Positions 34,144 through 46,130 of a DNA stretch of 64,000 bases are shown here, in pieces. The notes beneath the pieces were generated by a model that searched no databases, was not told the DNA's origin, and saw only the letters and a list, made by a program, of their open reading frames with translations. The stretch covers positions 3,100,001 through 3,164,000 of the forward strand of contig JARKIP010000042.1 of NCBI GenBank assembly GCA_029990175.1, in the 5' to 3' direction. The stretch's first letter is position 1. The number at the start of each line of letters is the position of its first letter. Source of the DNA: Petunia secreta (lineage: Eukaryota > Streptophyta > Magnoliopsida > Solanales > Solanaceae). The position numbers and the translations under genes were made by a program.

Positions 34144-34236
34144 GGATCGGGTTGCACGCCGCAACGGTTTAAATATATGGATTGGGTTGCACGTCACAGC
34201 GGTATAAATATATGGATCGGGTTGCACGCCGCAACA
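34144..34236 (+). repeat. Three copies of a ~36-bp unit with GTTGC/GCAAC hairpin
   Basis: Unit GGATCGGGTTGCACGCCGCA then ACGG and a TATAAATATAT spacer. GTTGC pairs with GCAAC around ACGCC. The middle copy (GTTGCACGTCACAGC) has lost pairing. Also present at 40803-40905. Confidence 0.75.
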
Positions 34237-34906
34237 GGATGTATTTCTGATTGTTGATGTGTTCGGGATACCTATATGTTCTGGCTATCTTACGTTCCTG
34301 GTTGTTGATGAGTTTGTGATTCCATACGTGTTTCTAATTATTATCTGGCTCTGCCTTTTCATAATTTAAATAAGAAGAATTTGGTTTATCTATTTCTTTT
34401 CTCCCTGGCTAGCTTTCCTATTTCTTGAGGTGGCTAGTCTGCCCCCATTTATTGAGTCCTTTTGACTCACCTTTGTTTGTTGTTTGTTTTTGTCTATCTA
34501 TTTCATTTTGGCAGGTTCGCTCCAGGATTGAGTTCGCCACGTTGTAAAGGAGCGAAGACGACTTCAGCTGTCAGGGTGAGTCAGCTTTCATTCCGGATGG
34601 CCACCAGTTTTATGTTTATTATTTCAGTTGCATTTTGCTCCCTTCAGGAAGTATTTGTCTTCTTCTGTACTCTTAGTTGTCTAGTCTGGATAGCCCTAAA
34701 CTTAGTATGCTGGGCAGTCGGCTGTAATTTCTTTTGTACAGCTTAGAGGTATCAGTATGTCTGTGCTGCTTTTTCTACGTCTTGTTCCTATTTATGAATT
34801 GAATTATATTTATTTTCCTTAATTAATTGGCAAGGGTTCGCCCGACGGGTCTAGGGGAGGATGTCGGGTGCCCGCACGGCCTAGCCGGATTTTCGGATCG
34901 TGTCAG

Positions 34907-34920
34907 TTGGTATCAGAGCC
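34907..34920 (+). other. E1 primer-binding site (tRNA-Met)
   Basis: TTGGTATCAGAGCC follows the LTR end by one base and is complementary to the 3' end of plant initiator tRNA-Met. Confidence 0.85.
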
Positions 34921-35439
34921 CAGTTTAGAGTCTATCCAGACTAAGAAAGAGTCTAGTAGAGTCTCGCTGATGGGTACGTAGACGTCTGTACTTATCTACG
35001 AAGGGCTATGATGGCATTTAGGAAGTTTCACTTCCTTCTTTTCTGATCGTGCGTCGGTCTAGGATGCAAAAGTATTTTCGTTAATTCGTACGTGGTAATT
35101 GTGAACCCTCATGCGAAAAATCAGCAAACGGTATGAGTTCAAGACGAAGTATCCTAGCATGGAGCTAGATCTACTCAAGCCCCGAGAGTGTTTGATCGTG
35201 CTGACGATCTAGTTACGGAGGTCCCAGCTGTGCCAGCTTGCGATAGGCAAGGGAGCAGGGCCTTGTGGTTCCCTTGGCTCTCTACGATGCTTTTACGAGA
35301 ATCTTGGCGACACAAATACCGCAAGAGTCTATTATTCGCTAGGCAGCCTATTAGGGTGCCGTAGATAGAGACGTTCGGTCTCAGCGAGCCCCTGTTCCAG
35401 TCCCTGATGTTTCCCCAGTAAATTATGCTCCAGAGGTAG

Positions 35440-36540
35440 TATGTGTTGCGCCACCAATTGTTCTGGCGGATTAGCCAGTCGAGGTAATAGTTCGGTCCGA
35501 GTTCCTAAAGAGGTTGCATTATTCTACGCAGTTGAACGTTCCGATATTCTTAAGCAATGCATCAGATAAAATTCATGATTTTTTTTAAATAAAATGATGT
35601 CAGCGTATCCTTCAGGCTCTTGATTATATCGAGCGGTGTGGTGTTGATTATTCTTCTTTCCTGTTTCAGGGATCCAGCCTTGAATTGGTGGGCCGCTCTC
35701 TTATTAGCTAACTTGGTTCGATTTTTCTTCTAGATTCGTGGAAAAGTTTCTTTCGAGTAGCGAGCGAGATGAAAAGTGTTTCCAGTTTGAGTGGATTGGA
35801 CAGGGTAGCCTATCAGATAGCCTATTGGTGTTTTAGAATATGAGATTGAATTCTATAAAATGGCTGAATATGCATTTGAACTAGTCTATGAGCCTTTCGA
35901 GAGATTCAAAGATTTATTGATGACCTTTCTTTTTCCTTGAGATCCCAGATGGCTCGAGAGATTGAGGTCGGAATTTCATTTGATATTGTTGTTGATATTG
36001 CCCGAAGGTACGAGGCATACCATAACTCCAAGCGGGAAGAGTTAGAGCGGGAGAGCAAGAGATCACACGGCCCTGGTAGGCACCATACCTCATTTGGAGG
36101 TAAGAGTTCTGATTATTTTGGGAGGTCACCTTCCAGGTTATCTCAACTTGTGTCACGTAATTCTTAGAGTGCGGCAGTAGCTCGTCAAGATCAGATTCAG
36201 GCTTTTTTTTTTTTTTTTTACAACTATCAACAATCTTTTCAGCTTCTATTTTTAGTCGAAAAGGTGTTATCATTTCCGTGAGTCTGGTTATCCTTTGAGG
36301 AGTTTTCCCTTACTCTGGCAAGTTGGCAGTCGTCCTTTCTCTCGTCATCAGGCACTTGCACAGTCATAGGGAATTTCATTTAGATCTTAATCAGCAAGAG
36401 AAATTCCACCATCCAATAGAGGTCGGGAGCATAGTGGTAGTGGTTCTTCTAGAAGTAATTATCAGGGTAGCGGCTCGGCTCAGCTGCCGAGACAGTTCTA
36501 AGAACTACCAGTCTGGCAGGATGTTAAGATATCTGATGTA
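35440..36540 (+). pseudogene. Gypsy gag remnant (E1)
   Basis: Heavily broken. The clearest block at 35937-36110 reads SQMAREIEVGISFDIVVDIA then RRYEAYHNSKREELERESKR, the conserved arginine-rich segment of Ty3/Gypsy gag (usual form MARELE...VEIARRVE...REEREAKR). Near 36258 CYHFRESGYPLRSFP is a decayed zinc knuckle (usual CYHCGEFGHLKRFCP) missing cysteines. Upstream near 35680, LNWWAALLLANLV-type sequence matches the start of the gag core. No protease, RT or RNase H follows in this orientation. Confidence 0.65.
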
Positions 36541-37590
36541 TTAGACCCAAGTATTTCTTCCTTACTTATATATGTGTAAGCTTTGATTCTTCCGATCGAT
36601 TTGGAAATGGTTGTCTTATCATGTTTCCATGGTTTTCTTAGATGTCGTTTTTATTAAGAATCGGTTGCGATAGAGTGGTGAGCTTCTTGTATTATTTATT
36701 CCTGGCATTTCTGAGATCCTCCTAGTTGATCTGGTTTAAATGTGAGAGATTTGGCAGTAAGTGTCGGTATCGTCTGCCTGGCATCTTGTTGTTCCACCTT
36801 CTGTTATTACGTCAAATCAGTTTGCCTCTCTTCTCGGAATTTCGTGTTGGTAGGATAATGGGATCCTAATTCTTCACCATCAGCAAGTGTTATCGTTTCT
36901 TCCAGTGTAAAGTGATTAGTAAGTAATATTCGATCTACGTATCACCTCTTGGTTCAAAACGCTAGTAAAGTCATGTTATCCTATGAGCTTGTCTGGGTTA
37001 TAAAAGGGTTTTTGGTAAATTGTCAAAGTTTCCTTCTTATTGGGAGGTCAAATTGGCATGGATGTTGTTCCATAAAGCTCATTTAATATATGTTTCTTTA
37101 ATTGCGATTCTTGAGCTACTTTGACTCATAAGTAGTCTAGCTTTGGTAGCCAAGCAAATAAGAAGATGAGATTCCTAAAGCTCTAATTATTTCTATTCTC
37201 GGTCCATTTCCATTTCTTCTTCGTTCAGCACTAGTGAGCTTAGGCAGTTGGTAGCCGCTTGTGATGCTCCCTGTGTTGAGCTAGAGTACGTGTTATTGTA
37301 GCCGGGTAAGCATAGTATTATTTTTCAAGGCTTCTAAGGGTAATAGAAGTACCATCCATCAGGCTGTGGTGTTTACGGAAAAGGTATGGAGTTATGAACT
37401 CGAGAGTTGCAGCTCTTTGGCAACTCGAAAGGGTAGTTTGGTAGCTTAGGTCTGCCTACATTTGACTTTTAGCTAAATCTTCTTTAGTCCAGCAGACTGT
37501 GCGGGGATGGTTATTTCTATTCAAATAGCTGCATGAGTTTGTGCTTTAAGTGGAGGAGTCTTCCTCCAAATATTGAATGGTAATACTAAA
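36541..37590 (+). other. E1 internal sequence without readable genes
   Basis: About 1 kb between gag and the antisense fragment. It is shared with E2 (inverted, about 56030-57080). Neither strand gives a recognisable domain. Confidence 0.5.
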
Positions 37591-37599
37591 TCTCTAAGG

Positions 37600-38150
37600 C
37601 GTTGATACCACTTTTGCCACGACCCAACCTAGGGCCACGATACTAAGCCCACTATTAATCTATTAATGCCAGAGATAACCTGGCAACCTAATCATATATA
37701 TACGTACCTATCCGCTGAAAGCATAAAGTTTGGAAAGATGACACGACTTTAACATGCTCGAAATTAGAACACTGAGCCACAAATTCTGCTATGTCACACT
37801 TCGTTCCGTCCCACCAATAAATCTTCTTAAGATCATGGTACATCTTAGTTGAACCTGGATGAACAATGTATTTGGAATAATGTGCCTCTATCATAATCTG
37901 TCCACGTAAATCTGCAACATCAGGAACACAAAATCTATCTTTATACATGTGAACACCGTCACTAGTAACCCTGTATGGTGACTCCGATTTTCTTCTGGCT
38001 ATCTATCTGCATTCAACTAGAACTGGATCCTCATATTGACGCTGTTTTACTTCATGGAAATTTAGAGTTAAAGGTCTAGTGCAGCTTGTCGTCCATCCAT
38101 TATTGGCATATCTCCTTCACACCTCAACTCTTTGAGAAGTTACTTTAGCA
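37600..38150 (-). pseudogene. Antisense integrase fragment with reversed LTR tail and primer site (E1)
   Basis: On the minus strand: HEVKQRQYEDPVLVE (linker before integrase, about 38060), then RFCVPDVADLRGQIMIEAHY, HPGSTKMYHDLKKIYWW and the remains of the H2C2 zinc domain (CSNF; second Cys lost), ending near 37688. This is Ty3/Gypsy integrase N-terminus, opposite to the element's own LTRs and gag. Then GGTTGGGTCGTGGCA followed by AAAGTGGTATCAACGCC (about 37600-37635) looks like the end of a different LTR plus a tRNA-Met primer site, also on the minus strand. The arrangement recurs in E2. Confidence 0.75.
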
Positions 38151-38920
38151 TTATAAGTGCACATGTAATCAACTTTGTTATTAATATTCTGCCTCAGCTC
38201 ATGGTGCAACTACATGTCTCTTTTATTTTTATTTTTTCAAGTCATAATATTTTCAATTCAAAGACAATACTCTGAAGTAGATGTTCAGTCTGAATATCAT
38301 TCTTGGTCTGCATCATACTATCCAGTAGTATTTGCATGATCCTTATCCTTATATGATAGACCCTGTTCAGATGAACCTTAGACATACATTAGGATATGAG
38401 TAACTACATTCCCACAAGGAGCTTGCGGAACAACACTACCGTCAACTGGGATGTTGCATAATGCGTTCGAAAAAATAATATAGCTTGCATCAAATCTTCT
38501 ATAGTGTGTAGTGACAAGGTACTTCAAAAGCTTCCCGCTACTGCATCAAGCGTGAGCTAATTCTTAGTTCCATCGACTTGTTTTATATCGAAAGATATAT
38601 CGTAGAGGTGATTATCAGCTGAATCATCTTAGCCCATTCAAAGTTTCGTGTATCTTTTCTTCGAAAATGTGGAACTCTCTTCTCGTAATCGAGGAAGGAT
38701 CAGCTTAGTTAGAATAAGTTGTACAATGGTATTATCATATTATCCAGATATATTTTGGTCCAACAGTTCGATATGCGTGTTATTATTCTGATCCTGTAAT
38801 CAGAAAATAATACCTGTGGAGTAGCTCATGAAGGTCGTGCAAGTTCTCTTGTTATCCACTCGAATTTTCTTTTAGACTTAGGCTCGTTCGAGGACGAACG
38901 AGAGTTTAAGTTGAGGAGAA
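38151..38920 (+). other. E1 3' internal region with polypurine tract
   Basis: The last part before the LTR contains GTTCGAGGACGAACGAGAG and TTAAGTTGAGGAGAA, the usual end of Gypsy pol (FEDER) and the purine tract. The rest is unreadable. Confidence 0.55.
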
Positions 38921-41776
38921 TGAAACGACCTCGGTTAGTCGTTTCGGAAGATAGGACTCCGATTGGCGTGCCGATAATTTTAAAATATTCGTAAGGTCCA
39001 TTGGGACTTGTCACTAAAATTTGAGCTAAATCAGACCTCGTTTGGTAGGCATCGGAAGAAGGTTTCAGTTATTATTATCGATAAATATTAAAAAGAGATT
39101 TTGAAGCTCGGTTTTGGCGAACGAGCTCCGATTTGAAATTCGAAAGCACCATTAGGTTCGTATGATAATTTGTGACTTTTGTGATTTTTCGAAAGTGAAT
39201 TTCGATATTGTTCGGCTAGTTTTCGCTAAAATGCCGAAAGTTAAATAATTTGATATTTTTCCATTTAATTTGCATATTGAGTTTCGGGAGTCCGATTTGA
39301 GATCCGCCTTTGCGAGTATGTTACATATATTTTGTATAACTTGTATGCAAAAGTTGGAATTATTTCGAGTATAATAGGGTACAATTTTAATTTTCGAAAA
39401 GAAAAGAAATTATAAAAGAAAATAAAAAAAGGAAAAGAAAGAAAATAAAATTTAAGGGCGGTGGACCCTTAACTTATATAAACTAAGGATGATTCTGATC
39501 ATCCTATCCAAAACGAAACAGAGAAACAGAAATATATAAAAATATCAGAAAATTGAAAAAGGAAAGGAAAAGGAGTCGGAGAAAAATAGGATTTTCACCC
39601 CGAAACATCCAGGTAATGATGTTAACTCATTATCCTAGCTTATTACGTGTGTTTGAATATATTTTTACGGTAAAAATTGGGATATTAGACATCGTTTTAA
39701 TAAGTTCAATTAATAGTTTAAAGGGTGAAATGGACCCCCATAGTAGAATTGATTATATATTCGTATACAGTGAGTTATGGGCAACATATAAATATCATTT
39801 ATTTAGGGTTTGGTTATGTGACCTTAAACCCTGTACATAGGCCTGACCTACGTATTGTGTATGTGAATAGGGTATCAGGTTCCTACCTGGATTGCCTTAA
39901 GATGTGAGGAATGAAGCCTTTAGCATAATTTGATATATTTTTCTGGTTATTGAACACAACGGGATCGTTTGGAAATGAATCCAAAGGACAAAGCGGTTAT
40001 TGAGTGGTTGTACTAACTTTGTAACATGGTAAATGTTTATATCCATTTCTTTGGTGGCACCTGGCCTCGTGGATTTTCTACCACGTGTTTCTTACGTATG
40101 TAGCTGCCGATAGGCTTACTCATTACGCCTTAGCTTTGGATTTACATTGTATATTATATGTTATGTCCTGTTGTTGGTATTGCGTTGAGGATTTGAGAAT
40201 TGTACTCTGGCTGTGAGTTGGAATCTACTTCCCAGCTATCGATGAGAGTCCCGCGCCGGTGAAGGGTTATTATTGCATAACATTGCATTCATATGCATTA
40301 TATGTCATTCAAATGCATTACATTGCATATCATATTGGGTGTAGGAGTATTCCGCCCCAGGAGCAGGAGGATTCCGCTCCACTGTATCATATTTAGGGTA
40401 TGAGGATTCCGCCCCAAGAGCAGGAGTATTCCGCTCTTATGTCAGATATTGAGTGCAGGAGTATTCCGCCTCAGCTTTACATTATATCGGGTGCAGGAGT
40501 ATTCCGCCCCATAAGAGTGCAGGAGTATTCCGCCTCTGGTTTATATTATATCAGATGCATGAGTATTCCGCTCCAGGAGCAGGAGTATTCCGCTCCAGTT
40601 GGTTATCAGATTGGATTCCCCTCGAATGCAGGAGTATTCCGCTTTGGGATGGGATTACGGGCACATGTGACCCTTTGCATCATATTTCATTTCATTTCGT
40701 TTCATTTCATTCCATTGTGTAGACTTGTGGTACATAACTACTATTCTGCTTATACGTGCATTGCTTAATTGTCTATATATTTCTGGCTCGTCTGGGTTGC
40801 GGGGATCGGGTTGCACGATGCAACAGTATAAATATATGGATCGGGTTGCACGTCGCAGTGGTATAAATATATGGATCGGGTTGCACGCCGCAACGGTATA
40901 AATATGCATATATGTCATTCATATGCATTACATTGCATATCATATTGGGTGTAGGAGTATTCCGCCCTAGGATCAGGAGGATTCTGCTCCATTGTATCAT
41001 ATTGAGGGTAGGAGGATTCTGCCCCAAGAGCAGGAGTATTTCGCTCTTATGTCAGATATTGAGTGCAGGAGTATTCCGCCTCAGCTTTACATTATATCGG
41101 GTGCAGGAGTATTCCGCCCCAGGAGAGTGTAGGAGTATTCCGCCTCTGGTTTATATTATATCGGATGCATGAGTATTCTGCCCAGGAGCAGGAGTATTCC
41201 GCTCCAGTTGGTTATCAGATTGGATTCCTCTTGAATGTAGGAGTATTCCGCTTGGGGATGGGATTACGGGCACATGTGACCCTTTGCATCATATTTCATT
41301 TCATCTTATTTCATTTCATACCATTGTGTAGACTTGTGGTACATAACTATTGTTCTGCTTATACGTGCGTTGCTTATTTTAGTGCATGAGTATTCCGCCT
41401 CAGCTTTACATTATATCGGGTGCAGGAGTATTCCGCCCCATGAGAGTGCAGGAATATTCCGCCTCTGGTTTATATTATATCGAATGCATGAGTGTTCCGA
41501 TCCAGGAGCAGGAGTATTCCGCTCCAGTTGGTTATCAGATTGGATTCCCTAGTATGCTGGATAGCCCTAAACCTAGTATGCTGTGTAGTCAGCTGTAATT
41601 TTTTTTGTACATCTTAGAGGTATCAGTATGTCTGTGCTTCTTTTTCTAAGTCTTGTTCCTATTTTTGAATTGAATTATATTTATTTTCCTAAATTAATTG
41701 GCAAGGGTTCGCCCGACGGGTCTAGGGGAGGATGTCGGGTGCCCGCACGGCCTAGCCGGATTTCCGAGTCGTGTCA
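38921..41776 (+). repeat. E1 3' LTR, full start, internally expanded (2856 bp)
   Basis: Begins TGAAACGACCTCGGTTAGTC and ends GAGTCGTGTCA. It is longer than the E2 LTRs (2215 and 2373 bp) because the hairpin-bearing segment is present about three times (from 40337, 40947 and 41384). Part of the region between the hairpins and the LTR end is missing next to the third copy near 41550. Confidence 0.85.
40337..41525 (+). repeat. Three successive hairpin arrays in E1 3' LTR
   Basis: Blocks at about 40337-40645, 40947-41253 and 41384-41525 of the AGGAG(T/G)ATTCC hairpin units. The middle block with its flanks (about 40909-41370) is nearly identical to 33650-34110 of the 5' LTR, closer than to its own neighbours. 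The GTTGC/GCAAC repeats lie between the first two blocks (40803-40905). Confidence 0.8.
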
Positions 41777-42296
41777 ACTGGTGAAGAAAGTGCCTGTTTG
41801 GGTGCTGAATACACCATGCATGTGCTCTGTATTTTGGGGCCTTTGGCCACCATTGGTGTTTGTGTAGTGCTTTTAGCAACCACAGTTTGAGAAGAAGATG
41901 CGTGGCCTGAGGCCGCCACAGTGGAACATAAATTGTTAAACATAATAAATTATTTTCTTATTTTAGGGTCACTTATGGTTGCTTTTATTCCCATAAGCTT
42001 ACACCAGTTTAAGAAGTCTGTATCTGACCAGGAGTCAGATGATATCTTTGCATGTTGATTTTCATCTTCTTCAACCAAATCTGCCCATTTTTTTCGGGCT
42101 TTGAATTGAAATTGGTTCAGCTTTTTCAGGAGATATGATGGGTGTATTCCCTTCATAGCATAGTCTGCTGGATTTTGATATCTTGACTGACTTGGGTCAG
42201 CAACATCCAAGCAACTGAAATTATTTGATATTGGGAGACAACTTTGTCTTGATTGTTTTCCTCCGGAGGAGGAAGGGCTGGACGTTCTTCCTTCGT
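41777..42296 (-). pseudogene. Pararetrovirus downstream gene, N-terminal half
   Basis: Readable at 41950-42210 (MDVADPSQSRYQNPADYAMK, then KKWADLVEEDEN and DFLNWCKLMGIKA) and, after a stop, at 41777-41943, a Ser/Thr-rich segment cut by the E1 LTR. It lies downstream of RNase H and is the first half of the gene completed at 31671-32607. No known enzymatic motif. Confidence 0.6.
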
Positions 42297-42479
42297 TTTT
42301 CTAGGCATGTTATCTTCCCTGCAAGATGTCTCGATGAGAAAATCTAGAATAGAGTTTGAGCTCCCTTTTATATATTCTATATAAAAATCAAAACAAGATA
42401 AAATAGCTTGCCATCTGGGAAATATATGTTTGAGGCAAGGTTTTGTACATTATTTGGTAAAACAGATTTTGCAGCTTTG

Positions 42480-43790
42480 CAATTAATTTTTAAAAGAAAT
42501 TTTTGTTTAGTAAATCAGCTTGAAATTTAGAAATTCATAAAAAATTACTAAAATTTCCTTTTTAATTGTAGGATAATTTTGTTGAGCATTATTCAAATGC
42601 TTAGATGCAAATGCAATGATATGTTCTTTGCCATCTTTCTTTTGTTTTAGTATGCCACCATAACCAATATCTGATCCACCTGTTTCAACAATTTTGAAAG
42701 CAGAAGGATCAGGGAGAGATAAACAAGGAAGATGTTTAACTTTAATTATTTGTTGGACAACGTTGGTATGAACATTAGTCCATGGAGGAGGAGGGTTTTT
42801 CAATTTATTAGGGAGAGGTTTTAGCAGATTACTAATACCGGGAATAAAATAAGATACATAATTAATACAACCTAAAAATCTTTGAAGCTGGGTTTCATCT
42901 AAGATTTGATCAGGAAACTTATTAGCAAACTGAATTGATCTCTGGATAGGGACAATAGTTCCTTGTAGAATATTGTGACCTAAAAATCGTATATTTATTT
43001 GAAAAAGACTATATTTAGTTTTTGAAAGAACTAAGTCATTTTCTTTAATGGTATTAAAGAAGATTCTTAAATGTTTAAAATGTTAATCAATTCTATTAGA
43101 AATACTAAGACACCATCAATGTGAACAATAAATTTTGAAAAAGGATTAAAAACGTCATTCATGATTCTTTGAAACTCTGAAGGATCATTTTTTAATCCAA
43201 ATGGCATTACCTTCCATTCATATTGCCCAAATGGAACAGTAAAAGCAGTTTTACATCGATCTCTAGGATCAATTTAAATTTTCCAAAAACCTGATTTTAA
43301 ATCAAATTTTAAAAAAATAGTAGCAGCATAAAGCCGCTGAAGTAAATCTCTTTTGTTTGGAATAGGGTATCTAATACAACGAAGAGTTGTATTCAAGGGT
43401 TTGTAATTAATAATCAAACGAGGGAATGGATTTACTAGGAGAGATGATATGTTTGTCAAGAAGATCTTTGATCTCACTTTGGCAATGGATTGTTAGCTCA
43501 TGATTCATTTGGATTGGACGAGCTTTAGTGGGAACTGTTTTTTCATCGAAGTCAGGTTCACAAGGAAGTCTGACTATGTGTTTCTTCCGATTCCAAAAGG
43601 CTGTTGGTAAATCAGCGCAAAGATTCTTTTGGATTTTTTCTTCTAAGATTTTAACTTTAGACTGAAGAGAAGGATCTTGAAGTTGTTGTTGTAGCCTTTG
43701 ATATGATACTTCTTCTTTGAGGAAATTGATTTGGGCTTCCTTATGTTTTAAGGTAAGACAAGACCTTATTGATAGGAGGTTTATCAAAAG
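42480..43790 (-). pseudogene. Pararetrovirus reverse transcriptase and RNase H
   Basis: RT motifs on the minus strand: PIQMNHELTIHC and LLDKHIISPSKSIP near 43520-43430, RLIINYKPLN near 43415, and IFLKFDLKSGFWKI near 43310. The active-site position reads HIDG near 43120 where [YF]xDD is required, so a catalytic Asp is lost. RNase H follows at 42507-42803, with GSDIGYGGILKQKKDG and FASKHLNNAQQNYPTIKKE. The first acidic residue region is altered (VETGGSD). Stops and frameshifts are present near 43280-43270 and elsewhere. This copy cannot encode active enzyme. Confidence 0.85.
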
Positions 43791-44120
43791 GGAGGAGGAT
43801 CTTATTTCCTATGCACTCAATTTGGATGCCTTGGTTAGTGACCATAAAAGGCATGATTTCTTGGATGAAAGGGGTGCTTAATATGATTGAGTTAGTAAGG
43901 TCTTTTACTAATAAGAAAGAAGTTGCTACTGACAAAGAAGAATTCTCGCAGGAAGTTCCAACTTCAACATCAGAGAGTTTGAAGCTAATTCCTAATTTTT
44001 TTGCCATTAGCTTCTCTAAGGGCATCTTTAGTTTTTTCAAAGTATTTTATTGGGATGAGTCCTTCTTGTATACAATTGAGATCTGTACCTGTGTCAAATA
44101 CGGCGACAATATCTAACGTG
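43791..44120 (-). pseudogene. Pararetrovirus aspartic protease
   Basis: Minus strand near 44060-44110 carries FDTGTDLNCIQEG, the retroviral-type aspartic protease active site (DTG) as found in caulimovirids. The downstream part at 43741-44040 includes LGISFKLSDVEVG and LLVKDLTNSIILSTPFI, with the hydrophobic-Gly-like C-terminal region before RT. A frame change separates the active site from the rest. Confidence 0.75.
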
Positions 44121-46130
44121 ATGGACTTATTGATAACTAGGGTAACCCTAATATGCCATTTCTTGATGGGAAATCTAGAGAGGTAGTTGATGAAATCTTC
44201 CTGATCAACTGGTTTGGTTTCTGTTTGTCTAGGCTGTTTAGGCTGGGTAGAAAGCTGTTGGAGAATAAGGCGATCTATATCTTGTTTTGCTCTAATTTTA
44301 CGAATATTTTCCTTAAGGAGTGTTATCTCAGTTTGGAGATCCTGGAAAGTTATTGTCTTGGGTTTCTATAAAGAAAATCATTGATAATGTCAGTAATATT
44401 GTAAGTATTAGCTATTTGAAGATGATTTAGAAAGGTACTTGAAGATGTAGAAGGCTTATCTATGGTTCATTTGAACTGCTCTAGATAATGTTTCTTTTGG
44501 TCTGAATTCTCAAGATTACTAATAAGCTCAAGGAGGATATCTTGTTCTTTAGAGAGAACATTAATCTCGGGTTGACTATTTTGGTCTTCTTGACTAGATT
44601 CGGACGAAGATGATTGTACATCATCATCTTTAATTTGGTTTAATTGCTGTTCAATTTCATCATCGGAAATATCAGAAGCACCTTGGTTAAGAATAGACTC
44701 ATCTAATTCAATGTTTCTTACTTTGTTAGATAATTTGCAGTATTTGGCGATATGCCCGGTTTAGTGACATCTGTAACATTTTTTAGAATTGGGAGATTTG
44801 AAACCTGGTGCTTTAGGTCTATTGGGTAGAGCTGATAGAGCTTTGGTTTTGGAGTAGGAAGATTTTGTTTTCCTGAACTTGGGTGCAGGATGTCTATATC
44901 TTGGGATGGCCTCCTTATCTTTAGCCTTTCGTCTCTTTTGAGGCTTTTTTCACAAGGAGGGATACAAAATTGTTCACAGAAACTTCTGAAATCTCTATGA
45001 GTTTGAGCTCTATTTTTGGCTAATTGTCTCAATATCTTATCTTGTCGGTAGATTTTGAAAGCAACTTGTTGAATGAGATTGGTAATCTGACCAGAGGTGA
45101 TATGTTCATAAGGAATAATATCACCAGTGTAGAGACCTTGGAGTTCCTCTTTGACTAAGTCTCTAAGGGACTTAGGCAGGCCATCTAGGATTTTTCTTTC
45201 CAATATGGGAGGCTTCCATCTGGTTTTTCATATATCCTGGTAAGAAAGGAGTCTTTATACCACCTAAAATCAGAGAGGGTCTTACACTTAAGATTGTTAA
45301 GTATTTCAGAAGATCTTTCTCTAAAAATACATGGACTACCTATAAAAGTTTGGATAATGGTATAACTTAGGGTGTTGGTCGAATCAGGAATAGTTTGGCG
45401 ATCTTTTAGGATTAATTCTCCTGTTGGATCAATTCTAAACACTGTAGAAGATCTTTTGATAATCTTCCTCGCTAAGATGGGTATCCCACCAGCCCTTAAG
45501 TTGGCCTGTAAAACCTGCTATTAATATATGGGTAGTAAGCTGGTCACTACAGTTTTGAGAAGTTCTATATGCAGTGGCTACCATAGCCTTTTGCTACAAC
45601 TTGGACAAAATATTGTATTCGGAGCAACCATCTATGTTCCATTAATAGATGTTGTTGGCATTGTAGTTATTCTGCATGACACTAGGTTTTTCTTCTAAAA
45701 CTATATCAGGATGGGTAGCTCTAGGATAATAGAGTTTTTGGGGTTGTCGCCAGTTGGAAGAACCTGTTCTAAGTGGAGAAACTTCTAGAGAAGGATCATG
45801 ATAAAATTGATCAGACTATGTTTGGGATTCTTGATCTGTATCTACCTCTCGAAGAACACCTATAATAGAAGCATCCTTAGTTACAGACTCTTTAGTTGCA
45901 GAGTCTTGAACAACAAAGGTTTTCTCTATTTCGGAGATTCTATGTTGAAGGTCAGAAAGTTGAGGGAAACCTTTAGATTGGTGACTCTGGAGTTCACTAG
46001 CAAAAGTCCTAGGGATGTTATAAATTTTAAATAGTGGAATTGAAGATGTTTCGTCTGACTTAGTACTAGTGGATGCTGAAAAAGATGATTTTGAAATCAA
46101 ATATTCACCAAGAGTTTGTAAATACTTGTT
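44121..46130 (-). pseudogene. Pararetrovirus coat protein with zinc knuckle
   Basis: The core at 44718-45442 reads WYKDSFLTRIYEKPDGSLPY, then DGLPKSLRDLVKEEL, IPYEHITSGQITNLIQQ, RQLAKNRAQTHRDF and FCEQFCIPP, matching the caulimovirid capsid region in order. A knuckle CYRCH.TGHIAKYC (CX2CX4HX4C, with one stop inside) lies near 44745-44790, preceded by basic sequence. An acidic, Ser-rich, coiled-coil-prone region follows toward the protease (about 44150-44700). N-terminal linker sequence lies at 45816-46100. Several stops. Confidence 0.75.

Larger units (their letters stand above)
32618..34905 (+). repeat. E1 5' LTR, lacking its first 342 bp
   Basis: Homologous to the 3' LTR from 39263 onward. 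Contains a TATA box TATATAAA at 32832-32839 (same in the 3' LTR near 39474), a hairpin array at 33676-33983 and a second hairpin repeat at 34144-34236. It ends TCGTGTCA at 34905. Short open frames, including one across the hairpins, are not genes. Confidence 0.85.
32618..41776 (+). mobile_element. Ty3/Gypsy element E1, chimeric and non-autonomous, inside the pararetrovirus
   Basis: 5' LTR (32618-34905, truncated), tRNA-Met primer site, degraded gag, an antisense integrase fragment, a purine tract (TAAGTTGAGGAGAA before 38921) and a 3' LTR (38921-41776). Both LTRs end CGGCCTAGCCGGATTT..CGTGTCA. It is inserted in the pararetrovirus. The right flank after the LTR is ACTGG; the left flank copy is lost with the LTR start. 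A relative (E2) with the same odd internal layout is at 52465-60931. The gag style suggests a Tekay/Del-like lineage, but no sense-strand pol domains remain to prove it. Confidence 0.8.

Noticed and set aside
33632..34172. Open frames across the E1 hairpin array
   Set aside because: Overlapping frames all follow the AGGAGTATTCC repeat; there is no domain and the location is inside an LTR.
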